Positions 44,519 through 52,928 of a stretch of 64,000 bases of DNA are shown piece by piece (position 1 is the first letter of the stretch; every line of letters starts with the position of its first letter). The stretch lies in the NCBI GenBank assembly GCA_036510065.1, contig DATCEO010000163.1, positions 1 through 64,000 on the forward strand, in the 5' to 3' direction. Below the pieces are notes generated by a model. That model made no database searches. It was not told the DNA's origin and worked only from the letters and a program-made list of their open reading frames with translations. A program made the position numbers and the translations under genes. This DNA comes from DASUBV01 sp036510065 (GTDB lineage Bacteria; Actinomycetota; Actinomycetes; Streptosporangiales; Streptosporangiaceae).

Positions 44519-45302
44519 CAGACCGTGCCGCCTCCCTGGGCTCGTGCCTGCAACTACGGTGACCGGTGCCGGTCCTCCGGCCGAGACCCGCGCCAGGCTT
44601 TCCGGCTTCGCTCCAGTCTGCCCGCCGCAGCCGCCCGCTGGCCAGCCGAGCCGCCTGGCGGAACGACATGGCCATGCGGTTGCGCGCGGCGCATCAGGGC
44701 GGCCTCGCGAGGCCGCCGCGGGGGAATGTGGTGCCGGTGGGGCTGCCAGGGCCAGCGTGACGTTCCCGGGAATCAGGCTGACCGAGAGCCCGGATGCGAG
44801 CAACGTGGCTGGGCCGGAGCTGCCGCTGGGACGACAGCGGTGACCCAGCCACGACGTTGGGACATCTTGACGGTGCCGCCGGAACGGCAGCAGCGGCCCA
44901 GCCACGCCGCTGGCAGGCCGATTCGGCGCCGGATTCGTGCCGCTCTCCGGTGCCGCAGGGCGTCATGAGTGGGCCTCTACTGCTACGCCGGATCTCCAGC
45001 GCTGGCTGAGGCTCGCCGGCTCGCTAACCGCCGTCGCAGCCCAGCGTTCCGTCTGACGCGCTCCCTCCGGTCGCCCAGCCTCCTGGGAGCGCCCTCCGGG
45101 CGCCACGCGACCATGGTGGCAGCTGACCTAGTCCGTCGCCAGCGGCCTAGGAGCCAGTACAGGAGGAACCAACCGCCCAGCACAGGCCGAAGCCACGACA
45201 AGTGCAGGCACCCGGCAGGCGACGAACGACCGGCAGCACAGGCCGAAACGACGGCCAGCACCGCAGCGGGGACCGTCGGCCGCCCGGCGCAGGCGGTCCG
45301 GC
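44519..45302. other. Long region (about 0.8 kb) without a convincing gene
   Basis: Open frames on both strands are short and Arg/Ala-rich, as expected of shadow reading in GC-rich DNA. One minus-strand frame around 45075-45260 has a single hydrophobic stretch (LGGWFLLYWLLG), but no family resemblance or ribosome site. The left part holds inverted repeats listed separately. It could contain a long leader, an RNA or a decayed gene. Confidence 0.5.
44801..44903. repeat. Nested inverted repeats built on GTGGCTGGGCCG
   Basis: CAACGTGGCTGGG (44801-44813) is mirrored by CCCAGCCA-CGA-CGTTG (44844-44859). The inner CCGCTG/CAGCGG pair would extend a hairpin. GTGGCTGGGCCG (44805-44816) is also complementary to CGGCCCAGCCAC at 44892-44903, so two alternative folds share one arm. 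Confidence 0.6.
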
Positions 45303-46082
45303 TCAGGGCCGGGCTGCGATGAGCACCTCGACCCGGAACGGCTCGGTGACCACGCCTGAGGGATGCAGGTCCAGGACGGCGGCACGGACGTCGCTGCTGA
45401 ACGCCAGGGCCCTGTCTCCCAGGAGCGCCGGGGTGGAGAACGAGTACGACAGCTGCAAGCCCGCGACCTCCTCAACGGTCAGCTGCCGCGACCATGACCA
45501 GGTCAGCGTCCGCAACGCGCGGAACGGCGAGCTGGCCAGGACATCGCGGTGACTGTAGATGCCAGTCCCGGCGCGGCGCCCGGCGCCCAGATACCGGTCC
45601 CGGATCCGGGCGATCGCCTGCACCCAGTCAGGCTGCTCACTATCACCGAGAACGTCATTGATAACGACCACCGCCCCGCCCGGTGGCAGCACCTCGTCCA
45701 GGGCAGCCAGGACGACGGGCCGGTCAGTCCAGTGAAACGACGCGGCGAACACCGCCAGATCGGCTCCCCGCCCGGCCAGCGCGGCGATCTGGCTCGAGTC
45801 CCCCTCCAGCCAGATGATGTTGCCTGCCCTGGCCGCCCGGGCCGCCTCCCGGCCGCGCGCCAGCATGCCCGCGACGGGATCGATCGCCACGACAGCCTGA
45901 ACATGACGGGCCAGCGGGATCGTGAGCTGGCCGGTCCCGCACCCGATGTCCAGCACGCGCTGAGTGCCGTCCAGCCCGGCGTCAGCCGCCAGCGCGTCCA
46001 CCAGGCCCTGCGGGTAACCCGGCCGGTACCGCGCATAGTAGGCAACAGCCGAGCCGAACAACTGCTGAGGAACGCAGTCCAC
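45303..46082 (-). CDS. Class I SAM-dependent methyltransferase
   Basis: A 259-residue methyltransferase. Motif I is VLDIGCGTGQLTIPLA, the acidic residue of strand 2 is in VVAIDPVAGM, and motif III is VLPPGGAVVVIND. The N-terminal YYARYRPGYPQGLVDAL and FAASFHWTDRPVVLAALDE are typical of trans-aconitate methyltransferase-like and related uncharacterised enzymes. It has the same length as the methyltransferase at 25313-26092. It starts with GTG at 46082 and is divergent from the alpha-galactosidase gene. Confidence 0.85.
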   Translation of the reverse strand: MDCVPQQLFGSAVAYYARYRPGYPQGLVDALAADAGLDGTQRVLDIGCGTGQLTIPLARHVQAVVAIDPVAGMLARGREAARAARAGNIIWLEGDSSQIAALAGRGADLAVFAASFHWTDRPVVLAALDEVLPPGGAVVVINDVLGDSEQPDWVQAIARIRDRYLGAGRRAGTGIYSHRDVLASSPFRALRTLTWSWSRQLTVEEVAGLQLSYSFSTPALLGDRALAFSSDVRAAVLDLHPSGVVTEPFRVEVLIAARP

Positions 46083-46175
46083 CGTCCATCGCCTCCCGGC
46101 GGGGCTGGGTAGAGAATCAGTATCCGAGGCGGAGCGGAACGCACTGAATGAGGCCGATCAGGTGCTGAGGACGAG

Positions 46176-48377
46176 TTGACTGAGGCTAGCCCGCACGATC
46201 CCGGCGCCGGCGCGGTTCCCGCGCCGTTCCTGGTCGCCCTGCCCGCGCCCGGGCGCACCGCCGGCGGCCGCACCGGCCTGCTGGTCGTGCCGCGGCCGGG
46301 CGAGCTGCCGGCGGTCTGGGCCGGCCCCCTGAGCAGCGATAACGCCAGCCGGGCGATCCTCGCCGACGCGCACCAGGCGGCCGCGGCCGGCGGTCAGTGC
46401 GGACTGCTGCCCGAGCACGCGGCCGGCTGGTACGGCCGGCCCGGCCTGTCGGGCTACCGGCTCGGCGGTCCTGGCGGGCTGCCCGCCGCGGGGCGGGACT
46501 GGTCGCCCCTCTTCCGGCCCGCCCGGCCGCTGCCTGCGGGCAGCAGCGCGCGCATCGAGGCCGACGATGAGGTCGCCGGGCTGGCGCTGGCCACGGACAT
46601 CGAGGCGGTGCCCGGCGGCGCGATCCGGTGCCGCCACACCCTCACCAACGCCGGCGAGCAGCCGTACGTCGTCGAGAGCCTGGAGGTCGTCCTCCCGCTG
46701 CCCGGCCGGGCGGGCGAGATCCTGGACTTCACCGGCCGCCAGCTGGCCGAGCGGGTCCCGCAGCGGCAGCCGATCAACGACGGCCTCTGGCTGCGCGAGG
46801 GACGGCGGGGCCGCACCGGTCATGACAGCGCCACCGTCGTCGTGGCCGGCGTGCCGGGGTTCCGGTTCGGCGGCGGCGAGGTCTGGGGCGTGCACGTCGC
46901 CTGGAGCGGCAACACGGTGTACCGCGTCGAGCGGCTGCGCTCGGGGGTGACGACGGCCGGCGGCGGCGAGCTGCTGCTGCCCGGCGAGGTGGTGCTCGGG
47001 TCCGGCGAGTCCTACGCCACCCCCTGGGTGTACCTGGCCGCCAGCCAGGCCGGCCTCGATGACCTGGCCGCGCAGTTTCACGGGTACCTCAGGTCGCTGG
47101 CCGCACATCCGGGCTCGCCGCGCCCGGTCAACCTCAACGTCTGGGAGGCCGTCTACTTCGATCACGACCTGCGCAAGCTGACGGCACTGGCCGACATCGC
47201 GGCGGGGCTCGGGGTCGAGCGGTACGTCCTGGACGACGGCTGGTTCCGCGGCCGCCGCGACGACCGCGCCGGGCTGGGCGACTGGTGGGTCGATGAGCAG
47301 GTCTGGCCCGGCGGCCTGCACAAGCTCATCGACTACGTCCGGGGCCGCGGCATGACGTTCGGGCTGTGGCTCGAGCCGGAGATGGTCAACCCCGACTCCG
47401 ACCTGTACCGCGCGCATCCCGACTGGATCCTCGCCACGGGGCAGCGGGTGCCGCGGCTGCAGCGCCATCAGCTCGTCCTGGACCTGACCCGTGCCGAGGT
47501 GGCCGGCTACCTGCTGGAGCGGATCTCCGGGCTGCTGGCCGAGTACGAGATCTCCTACGTCAAGTGGGATCACAACCGTGACCTGCTCGACGCGGGCAGC
47601 GCGGCCCGCGCGGGCGCGCCCGCCGTGCACGACCAGACGCTGGCGTTCTACCGGCTGCTGGACGAGCTGCGACGCCGGCACCCCCGGGTGGAGTGGGAGA
47701 GCTGCGCGTCCGGCGGCGGCCGCGTGGACCTGGCCATCCTGGAGCGGGTTCAGCGCATCTGGCCCTCGGATATGACCGATGCCCTGGCCCGGCAGGCCAT
47801 CCAGCGCTGGACCGGCCAGCTCGTCCCGCCCGAGTACCTCGGCGCGCACGTGTCCGCGCCGTTCTCCCACCAGACAGGCCGCTACCTGCCGCTGGCACTG
47901 CGCTGCGCCACCGCGCTGTTCGGCCACTTCGGTATCGAGTGGGACCTGAGCCAGGCCAGCGCGAGCGACCCGGGGGCGCTGGCCGAGCTCCGCGCCTGGA
48001 CTGACCTCTACAAGGCCCAGCGCGAGCTGATCCACTCGGGCCGGGTGGTCCGGGCCGACATGCCCGACGACACGGCCTGGGCGCACGGCGTCGTCGCCGC
48101 CGACCGGTCCGCGGCGCTGATGAGCTACGTGCAGCTCGGCCAGCCGCGGCAGGAGCGGCCTGCCGCCCTGCGGGTACCCGGGCTGGACCCGGCCCGGCGC
48201 TACTGCATCACTGACCTCACGCCCGGCGGGGATCGGCCGGGCCGGCCGAGGCGCCGGGCACCCGCGGGCCTGGCCGAAGAGGAGATGTCGGGGGCGGCGC
48301 TGGCGGACATCGGGCTGGCCATCGCGGCGCAGCCGCCGCTGACGGCCATCGTGGTGCTCGTCGCGGCCAGCGACTGA
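46176..48377 (+). CDS. Alpha-galactosidase (glycoside hydrolase family 36)
   Basis: A 733-residue GH36 enzyme without a signal peptide, so it acts inside the cell on imported oligosaccharides such as melibiose or raffinose. The N-terminal beta domain is followed by the barrel starting near WEAVYFDHDL. The nucleophile is Asp465 (VKWDHNRDL) and the acid/base is probably the first Asp of PSDMTD (Asp532); VLDDGWF and GLWLEPEMVN are also family marks. The start is TTG at 46176 after GAGGACGAG. Galactose released here would feed the galK-galE pair located just downstream on the other strand. Confidence 0.92.
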   Translation: MTEASPHDPGAGAVPAPFLVALPAPGRTAGGRTGLLVVPRPGELPAVWAGPLSSDNASRAILADAHQAAAAGGQCGLLPEHAAGWYGRPGLSGYRLGGPGGLPAAGRDWSPLFRPARPLPAGSSARIEADDEVAGLALATDIEAVPGGAIRCRHTLTNAGEQPYVVESLEVVLPLPGRAGEILDFTGRQLAERVPQRQPINDGLWLREGRRGRTGHDSATVVVAGVPGFRFGGGEVWGVHVAWSGNTVYRVERLRSGVTTAGGGELLLPGEVVLGSGESYATPWVYLAASQAGLDDLAAQFHGYLRSLAAHPGSPRPVNLNVWEAVYFDHDLRKLTALADIAAGLGVERYVLDDGWFRGRRDDRAGLGDWWVDEQVWPGGLHKLIDYVRGRGMTFGLWLEPEMVNPDSDLYRAHPDWILATGQRVPRLQRHQLVLDLTRAEVAGYLLERISGLLAEYEISYVKWDHNRDLLDAGSAARAGAPAVHDQTLAFYRLLDELRRRHPRVEWESCASGGGRVDLAILERVQRIWPSDMTDALARQAIQRWTGQLVPPEYLGAHVSAPFSHQTGRYLPLALRCATALFGHFGIEWDLSQASASDPGALAELRAWTDLYKAQRELIHSGRVVRADMPDDTAWAHGVVAADRSAALMSYVQLGQPRQERPAALRVPGLDPARRYCITDLTPGGDRPGRPRRRAPAGLAEEEMSGAALADIGLAIAAQPPLTAIVVLVAASD

Positions 48378-48440
48378 CCCGCCCGCGCGCGGCAGCTTTC
48401 CGGTCAGCCAGCGGGCAGGCGGCCAGCGGGCGAGCCGGGG

Positions 48441-49592
48441 TCAGCGGATGCGGCGAGCGCCGGCGGAGGGCACCGCCTCGATGAACCGCGGCGCGGGCCA
48501 GCCCTCCCGCGCGAACCGGCTGGCGATGGCGGCCCGGAGCGACGGGGCGCGGTCGGCGTAGACGAGCGCGATGACCGAGCCGCCGAAGCCCCCGCCGGTC
48601 ATCCGCGCGCCGCAGGCACCGGCCTGCAGCGCCGTCTCGACCGTCGCGTCGGCCGCTGGCCACGACACCTCGAAGTCATCGCGCAGTGACGCGTGCGAGG
48701 CGGTCAGCACCGGCCCGATGCCGGCCAGCTGACCAGCGCGGAGCAGGGCGGCCGCGGCCAGGACGCGGCTATTCTCCGTGACGACATGCCGAGCCCGCCG
48801 CTGCAGTAGCGGGTCGAGGCCGGCTAGCTCCGAGCTGTCCGTTATATCCCGGAGGGATCGGACACCGAGGGCAGCAGCCGCGTCCTCGCAGGCCTTGCGG
48901 CGGGAGCCGTACCCGCCGTCGGTGAGGGCGTGCCGCACCCGCGTGTCGATGACCAGCAGCGCGAGCCCGGCCGCCGGCGGGTCCAGCGGCACGGCGGTGC
49001 CGATCCCGCTGCGGCAGTCCAGCAGCAGCGCGTGGCCGGCCTGGCACAGCAGGGCGGCCGACTGGTCCATGATGCCGGTGGGCGCGCCCACGAAGTCGTT
49101 CTCCGCGCGCCGGGCGATGTCGGCCAGCTGCGGCCGCGGCACGGTCAGGCCGTGCAGCTCGGTGAGAGCCAGGGCGACCGAGCATTCCAGCGCGGCGGAG
49201 GAGGACAGCCCCGCTCCCAGGGGGAGGTCGGAGTCGAAGGCCATGCTCACCCCGCCGATCGGGTATCCCGCCGCGCGCAGGGCCCAGGCCACCCCGGCGG
49301 GGTAGGCGGCCCAGCCGTCGACCGAGCCCGGCCGCAGCTCGTCGAGCGGCAGCCGGACATCGGCGCCGTCCGCCTGCCGGGAGGTCAGCGCGAGCAGTCC
49401 GTCATCGCGCCGGGCCGCGGCGGCGCTGACTCCGGGGCCGATCGCCAGCGGGAGAGCGAACCCCTCGTTGTAGTCGGTGTGCTCGCCGACGAGGTTGACG
49501 CGGCCCGGCGCGCGCCAGGCTCCCCGCGCCTGCTCGCCGTACTGCTGCCCGAACAGGGCGGTCGCGTCGTCGCGCGCAACGGGGCCGGTCAC
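48441..49592 (-). CDS. galK: Galactokinase GalK
   Basis: A 383-residue GHMP-family kinase that phosphorylates galactose at C1. The galactose-binding signature is GRVNLVGEHTDYNEGFALP near the N-terminus, the ATP loop is LPLGAGLSSSAALE, and the third motif is ARMTGGGFGGSVIAL. The catalytic base lies in GIMDQSA. The GTG start at 49592 is 19 bp after the galE stop, so galE and galK form an operon. The gene is convergent with the alpha-galactosidase gene. Confidence 0.93.
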   Translation of the reverse strand: MTGPVARDDATALFGQQYGEQARGAWRAPGRVNLVGEHTDYNEGFALPLAIGPGVSAAAARRDDGLLALTSRQADGADVRLPLDELRPGSVDGWAAYPAGVAWALRAAGYPIGGVSMAFDSDLPLGAGLSSSAALECSVALALTELHGLTVPRPQLADIARRAENDFVGAPTGIMDQSAALLCQAGHALLLDCRSGIGTAVPLDPPAAGLALLVIDTRVRHALTDGGYGSRRKACEDAAAALGVRSLRDITDSSELAGLDPLLQRRARHVVTENSRVLAAAALLRAGQLAGIGPVLTASHASLRDDFEVSWPAADATVETALQAGACGARMTGGGFGGSVIALVYADRAPSLRAAIASRFAREGWPAPRFIEAVPSAGARRIR

Positions 49593-49611
49593 GTGCCGGG
49601 TGCCGCGCGGT

Positions 49612-50589
49612 TCAGCGGGTACCTGCCCTGGCCTGCGTGAACGTCCATGCGTCCGCCACCATGTCGGTCAGGCTCCGGGCTGGCCGCCAGCCGAGGCCGG
49701 CGCGGATCTTGGCCGAGGACGCGACCAGGACGGCCGGGTCCCCGGGCCGGCGGCCGGCCATCTTGGTCGGGATGTCGCGCCCCGTCACGTCGCGGCAGGC
49801 CGCGAGCACCTCGCGGTTGGAGAACCCCGATCCGCTGCCGAGGTTATAGACCTGGTGCTGCCGCGGGGCGCAGGCGGTCAGGGCCAGCAGGTGAGCCTGG
49901 GCCAGGTCAGCGACGTGGATGTAGTCCCGGACGCAGGTCCCGTCGGGCGTGGGGTAGTCGTCGCCGAAGATCCGCAGCTCGCCGGTGCCGGTGAACGCGG
50001 TCGCCAGCACGTTCGGGATCAGGTGCGTCTCGGGGTCGTGCCGCTCGCCGAGCCAGGCGCCGGCCCGCTCCCGGTAGGCGCCGGCCACGTTGAAGTAACG
50101 CAGGCTGACCGCGCCGAACCCGTGCAGCCGGGCATACTCGGCCAGCGCCGTGTCGACCGCGAGCTTGGAGGCGCCGTAGGGACTGGTCGGCCGGGGCGGG
50201 GCGGTCTCCTCGATCGGGACGGACTCCGGCTCGCCGTAGACCGCGGCGGTAGAGGAGAACACGATGCGCCGCACCCCCGCCGCCCGCATGGCCTCCAGCA
50301 GGGCCAGGCTCCCGCCCAGGTTGTGCTGCCAGTAGCGGGCGGGCTGGGCCACGGACTCCCCGACCAGGGACTTGGCGGCGAAGTGCAGCACGGCGTCCAT
50401 GCCGTCCGCCAGCACCGCGGCGGCCCGGTCCCGCAGATCGCCCTCGATGAACTGGGCGCCGGCCGGCACCGCGTCCACGTGCCCAGTGGACAAGTCATCG
50501 AGTACCACCACGGCATGGCCATCCTCGATGAGCTGGGCGGCGACGACGCTGCCGATATATCCGGCGCCCCCGGTGACCAGCAGCTTCAT
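49612..50589 (-). CDS. galE: UDP-glucose 4-epimerase GalE
   Basis: A 325-residue extended short-chain dehydrogenase that interconverts UDP-glucose and UDP-galactose. The NAD-binding motif is LVTGGAGYIGS; the Ser/Tyr-Lys catalytic set is in VFSSTAAVYGEP and YGASKLAVD. The ATG at 50589 begins MKLLVTGG directly after GGGAGAGCG. It is the first gene of the galE-galK operon and completes the Leloir set together with the distant galT. Confidence 0.93.
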   Translation of the reverse strand: MKLLVTGGAGYIGSVVAAQLIEDGHAVVVLDDLSTGHVDAVPAGAQFIEGDLRDRAAAVLADGMDAVLHFAAKSLVGESVAQPARYWQHNLGGSLALLEAMRAAGVRRIVFSSTAAVYGEPESVPIEETAPPRPTSPYGASKLAVDTALAEYARLHGFGAVSLRYFNVAGAYRERAGAWLGERHDPETHLIPNVLATAFTGTGELRIFGDDYPTPDGTCVRDYIHVADLAQAHLLALTACAPRQHQVYNLGSGSGFSNREVLAACRDVTGRDIPTKMAGRRPGDPAVLVASSAKIRAGLGWRPARSLTDMVADAWTFTQARAGTR

Positions 50590-50629
50590 GCGCTCTCCCG
50601 AAAGCGTCTGCAATGACTCTCCCCGCAGC

Positions 50630-51187
50630 CTAGTGCTGGGCGGACTTACGTGCGCGGTAGGCCGCGACGTGCACGCGGTTACCGCAGGTGCGATTGTCGC
50701 AGTATCGCCGTGACCGATTGCGGGAGAAGTCGATGAAGACGTCCCGGCAGTCGGGGGACTGGCAGGTGCGGACCCGGTCGGTCTCGCCGGTCACCACCAG
50801 CCGGGCCAGGCCCATGGCCAGCTGAGCGGCCACCCGGTCGGCGAGCGGCGCGCTGGGCCGCGATACGTGCAGGTGCGGGCCCCGGCCATCGTGGGCGACG
50901 ATCTGCGGGATCGCGCCGGTCCGGGCCAGCAGCGCGTTCAGCATGCTGGTCGCGGCCGCCTCCTCACCGGCCTGGCAGGCCATGGCGATGGCGTCGAGCC
51001 GCTGCCGCTGCGCGCGCAGCCGGGGCGCGTCCGACGACGTGGCCGCGCGGGGGTGGAAGGCGTACCGGCGCCCGAATTCCGCCACGTCCGCCGCCGTGCG
51101 CAGGCCCTCCCCGGAACGGGACCGGCCGGTGTTGATCAGCTCGGCGCAGGCGGTCAGCGCCTCGAGCTGGTCAGCATCAAAAAGCAC
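50630..51187 (-). CDS. CGNR zinc-finger (ABATE-type) regulator
   Basis: A 185-residue protein with an N-terminal ABATE domain and a C-terminal CGNR zinc finger: CQSPDCRDVFIDFSRNRSRR followed by YCDNRTCGNRVHVAAYRARK. These are presumed stress- or antibiotic-linked DNA-binding regulators. The GTG at 51187 is preferred because AGGAG lies six bases before it and it begins just before the conserved LFDADQLEALTACAELINT. The longer frame would cross the start of the divergent EamA gene. It may regulate that transporter. Confidence 0.8.
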   Translation of the reverse strand: MLFDADQLEALTACAELINTGRSRSGEGLRTAADVAEFGRRYAFHPRAATSSDAPRLRAQRQRLDAIAMACQAGEEAAATSMLNALLARTGAIPQIVAHDGRGPHLHVSRPSAPLADRVAAQLAMGLARLVVTGETDRVRTCQSPDCRDVFIDFSRNRSRRYCDNRTCGNRVHVAAYRARKSAQH

Positions 51188-51188
51188 T

Positions 51189-51218
51189 TTGACTCCTGTC
51201 GCGGCCCTCTCGTAGGCT
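51189..51218 (+). promoter_or_regulatory. Probable promoter of the EamA transporter gene (leaderless)
   Basis: TTGACT (51189-51194) and TAGGCT (51213-51218) are spaced 18 bp apart. The GTG start of the transporter lies 7 bp after the -10 box, so transcription would begin at or next to the start codon. The region also holds the ribosome site of the divergent CGNR gene. Confidence 0.5.
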
Positions 51219-51225
51219 GCCAGAT

Positions 51226-52233
51226 GTGACAGCACCATATGCGAGTACGGTCGTGACAGGCAACGATGGTGCACCGTCACTTCGCAGTCGCCGGCCAGCC
51301 GCGCTGGCCGTCCTCGGCGCGGCCTCCATTTCCTCCTCGGCCATCCTGGTCACCCTGGCCGGCACGGGCGCCGCGACGACCGCCTTCTTCCGCTGTGCTC
51401 TCGCGCTGCCGGCGCTGATCACGCTGGCCGCGTTCGAGCAGCGGCGCCGCGGGCCGCGCCGTCCGGCGGCTCGGCTGGGAGCCCTCGCGGCCGGCCTGCT
51501 GCTGGGCATCGACCTGGTGCTGTGGAATCACGCGATTGCCGAGGTGGGTGCCGGAGTGGCCACCGTGCTCGGCAACCTGCAGGTGCTGTTCGTGGCGGTC
51601 GCCGCCTGGCTGCTGCTCGGCGAGCGACCCGGCCGCGGCTTCCTGTGGGCGCTGCCGGTGGTGATGGCCGGCGTCGTGCTCGTTTCCGGCCTGGCCGATC
51701 ACGGTGGCGGCCACCACCCGCTCGCCGGGATCGGCTATGGCATCGGCACGTCGCTCGCCTACGCCGGCTTCCTGCTCATCTTGCGGCAGACCTCGACCGG
51801 CACGGCCCATGTGGCGGGTCCTCTCGCGGACGCCACGGCCGGATCCGCGCTCGGCGCCCTGATCCTGGGCCTGCTGTTCGGCGGGTTCCGGCTGGAGATG
51901 CCCTGGGCGTCGTTCGGCTGGCTGCTGCTGCTGGCGATCCTGAGCCAGACGGTCGGCTGGCTGCTGATTACCTCGTCCCTGCCCGGGCTGCCGGCGGCCG
52001 TGTCCTCCCTGCTGCTGTTGCTGCAGCCGGCGGCGGCGCTGCTGCTCGCGGCCGTGGTGCTCGGGGAGCGGCCGACTCCGCTGCAGCTGGTCGGCGCGGC
52101 GGGTGTCTGCGGCGGCGTCCTGGCCGCTAGCGGTGCCATCGGATCGCGCCGGACGGGAGCCGGAGACGACCCGGGCGGTGCGGCGGGGCAGGGCGGTGCG
52201 GCGGGCCGGGCCGGGCGGCAGGTCAGCCCTTGA
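51226..52233 (+). CDS. EamA/DMT-family transporter
   Basis: A 335-residue membrane protein with ten predicted helices in two EamA repeats. The first repeat includes LVTLAGTGAATTAFFRCALALPAL and VATVLGNLQVLFVAVAAWLLLGE; the second ends with LLLLLQPAAALLLAAVVLGERPTPLQLVG. Such carriers export metabolites or amino acids. The start may be leaderless (see promoter). It is divergent from the CGNR regulator, which is a candidate controller, and its last 11 bp overlap a convergent methyltransferase gene. Confidence 0.88.
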   Translation: MTAPYASTVVTGNDGAPSLRSRRPAALAVLGAASISSSAILVTLAGTGAATTAFFRCALALPALITLAAFEQRRRGPRRPAARLGALAAGLLLGIDLVLWNHAIAEVGAGVATVLGNLQVLFVAVAAWLLLGERPGRGFLWALPVVMAGVVLVSGLADHGGGHHPLAGIGYGIGTSLAYAGFLLILRQTSTGTAHVAGPLADATAGSALGALILGLLFGGFRLEMPWASFGWLLLLAILSQTVGWLLITSSLPGLPAAVSSLLLLLQPAAALLLAAVVLGERPTPLQLVGAAGVCGGVLAASGAIGSRRTGAGDDPGGAAGQGGAAGRAGRQVSP

Positions 52234-52825
52234 AGGTCGCCACGATCGAGACCGCATCCGGCTGGATGCTGATCTGCGCGGCCAGCAGGTCGGGGTGCTG
52301 CAGCCAGTAGAGACGGGCCAGGTCGGGCCGCCCGTCGTGCAGCGGCGGCCAGGCCGCGCTGGGCGTGAAGTCGTCCATGACCAGCGTGCCGCCCGGAGTC
52401 ATCCACTCGCCCGGGCAGACGGGCGGCTCGCTGCCCTTGCCCTGGCCGCCGCCGTCGAGGCTCAGCAGCGCGAAGGTACCGGACTGGCGCAGCTCGCGCC
52501 AGTCGCCGTGCACCACGGTGACCGCCGGCATCCCGGCGAAGACGTCGCGGGCCACGTCGGCGAGCAGCCAGTCGTGCTCGATGCTGATCAGCCGGATTCC
52601 GGTCCGCGCCCCGCTGGCCAGCCAGGCCAGGCCGACGCCGCACCCGGTGCCGGTCTCGCCGATGATCCCGTCCCCGACTCCGCCGCCCAGCAGCTGCAGC
52701 AGGCGGCCGTGCGAGGGCAGGCATGAGGTGCCGAAGCCCGCCTGCCGGGCGGCGGCGACGGCCCGCTCGACCAGCGGCGGCAGGTCTCGGAAGTCCCGGT
52801 AGGCATCGGTCCCGTTTGTCGACAC
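52223..52825 (-). CDS. O-methyltransferase-like SAM-dependent enzyme
   Basis: A 200-residue methyltransferase of the AdoMet class I type. Motif I is IGETGTGCGVGLAWLA, strand 2 ends in ISIEHDWLLADVA, and the metal- or substrate-binding ALLSLDGGGQGKG and LVMDDFTPS follow. The acidic MDDF recalls catechol-type O-methyltransferases. The likely start is GTG at 52825. No clear partner gene is present; the acceptor is unknown. Confidence 0.8.
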   Translation of the reverse strand: MSTNGTDAYRDFRDLPPLVERAVAAARQAGFGTSCLPSHGRLLQLLGGGVGDGIIGETGTGCGVGLAWLASGARTGIRLISIEHDWLLADVARDVFAGMPAVTVVHGDWRELRQSGTFALLSLDGGGQGKGSEPPVCPGEWMTPGGTLVMDDFTPSAAWPPLHDGRPDLARLYWLQHPDLLAAQISIQPDAVSIVATFKG

Positions 52826-52928
52826 TGCGCCATTGTTCCCGAATCCTCCCGTCCCGGCCAGTCCGCCCGGCCAACGGGACCGGTGGGTGGCGCCGGCGGC
52901 TGCCGCGGGCCGGCCCGGCCAGCGGGAC

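Noticed and set aside
46158..48086. Minus-strand open frame of 642 codons opposite the alpha-galactosidase
   Set aside because: GC-rich shadow reading; it shows no family features and the plus strand encodes a complete GH36 enzyme.
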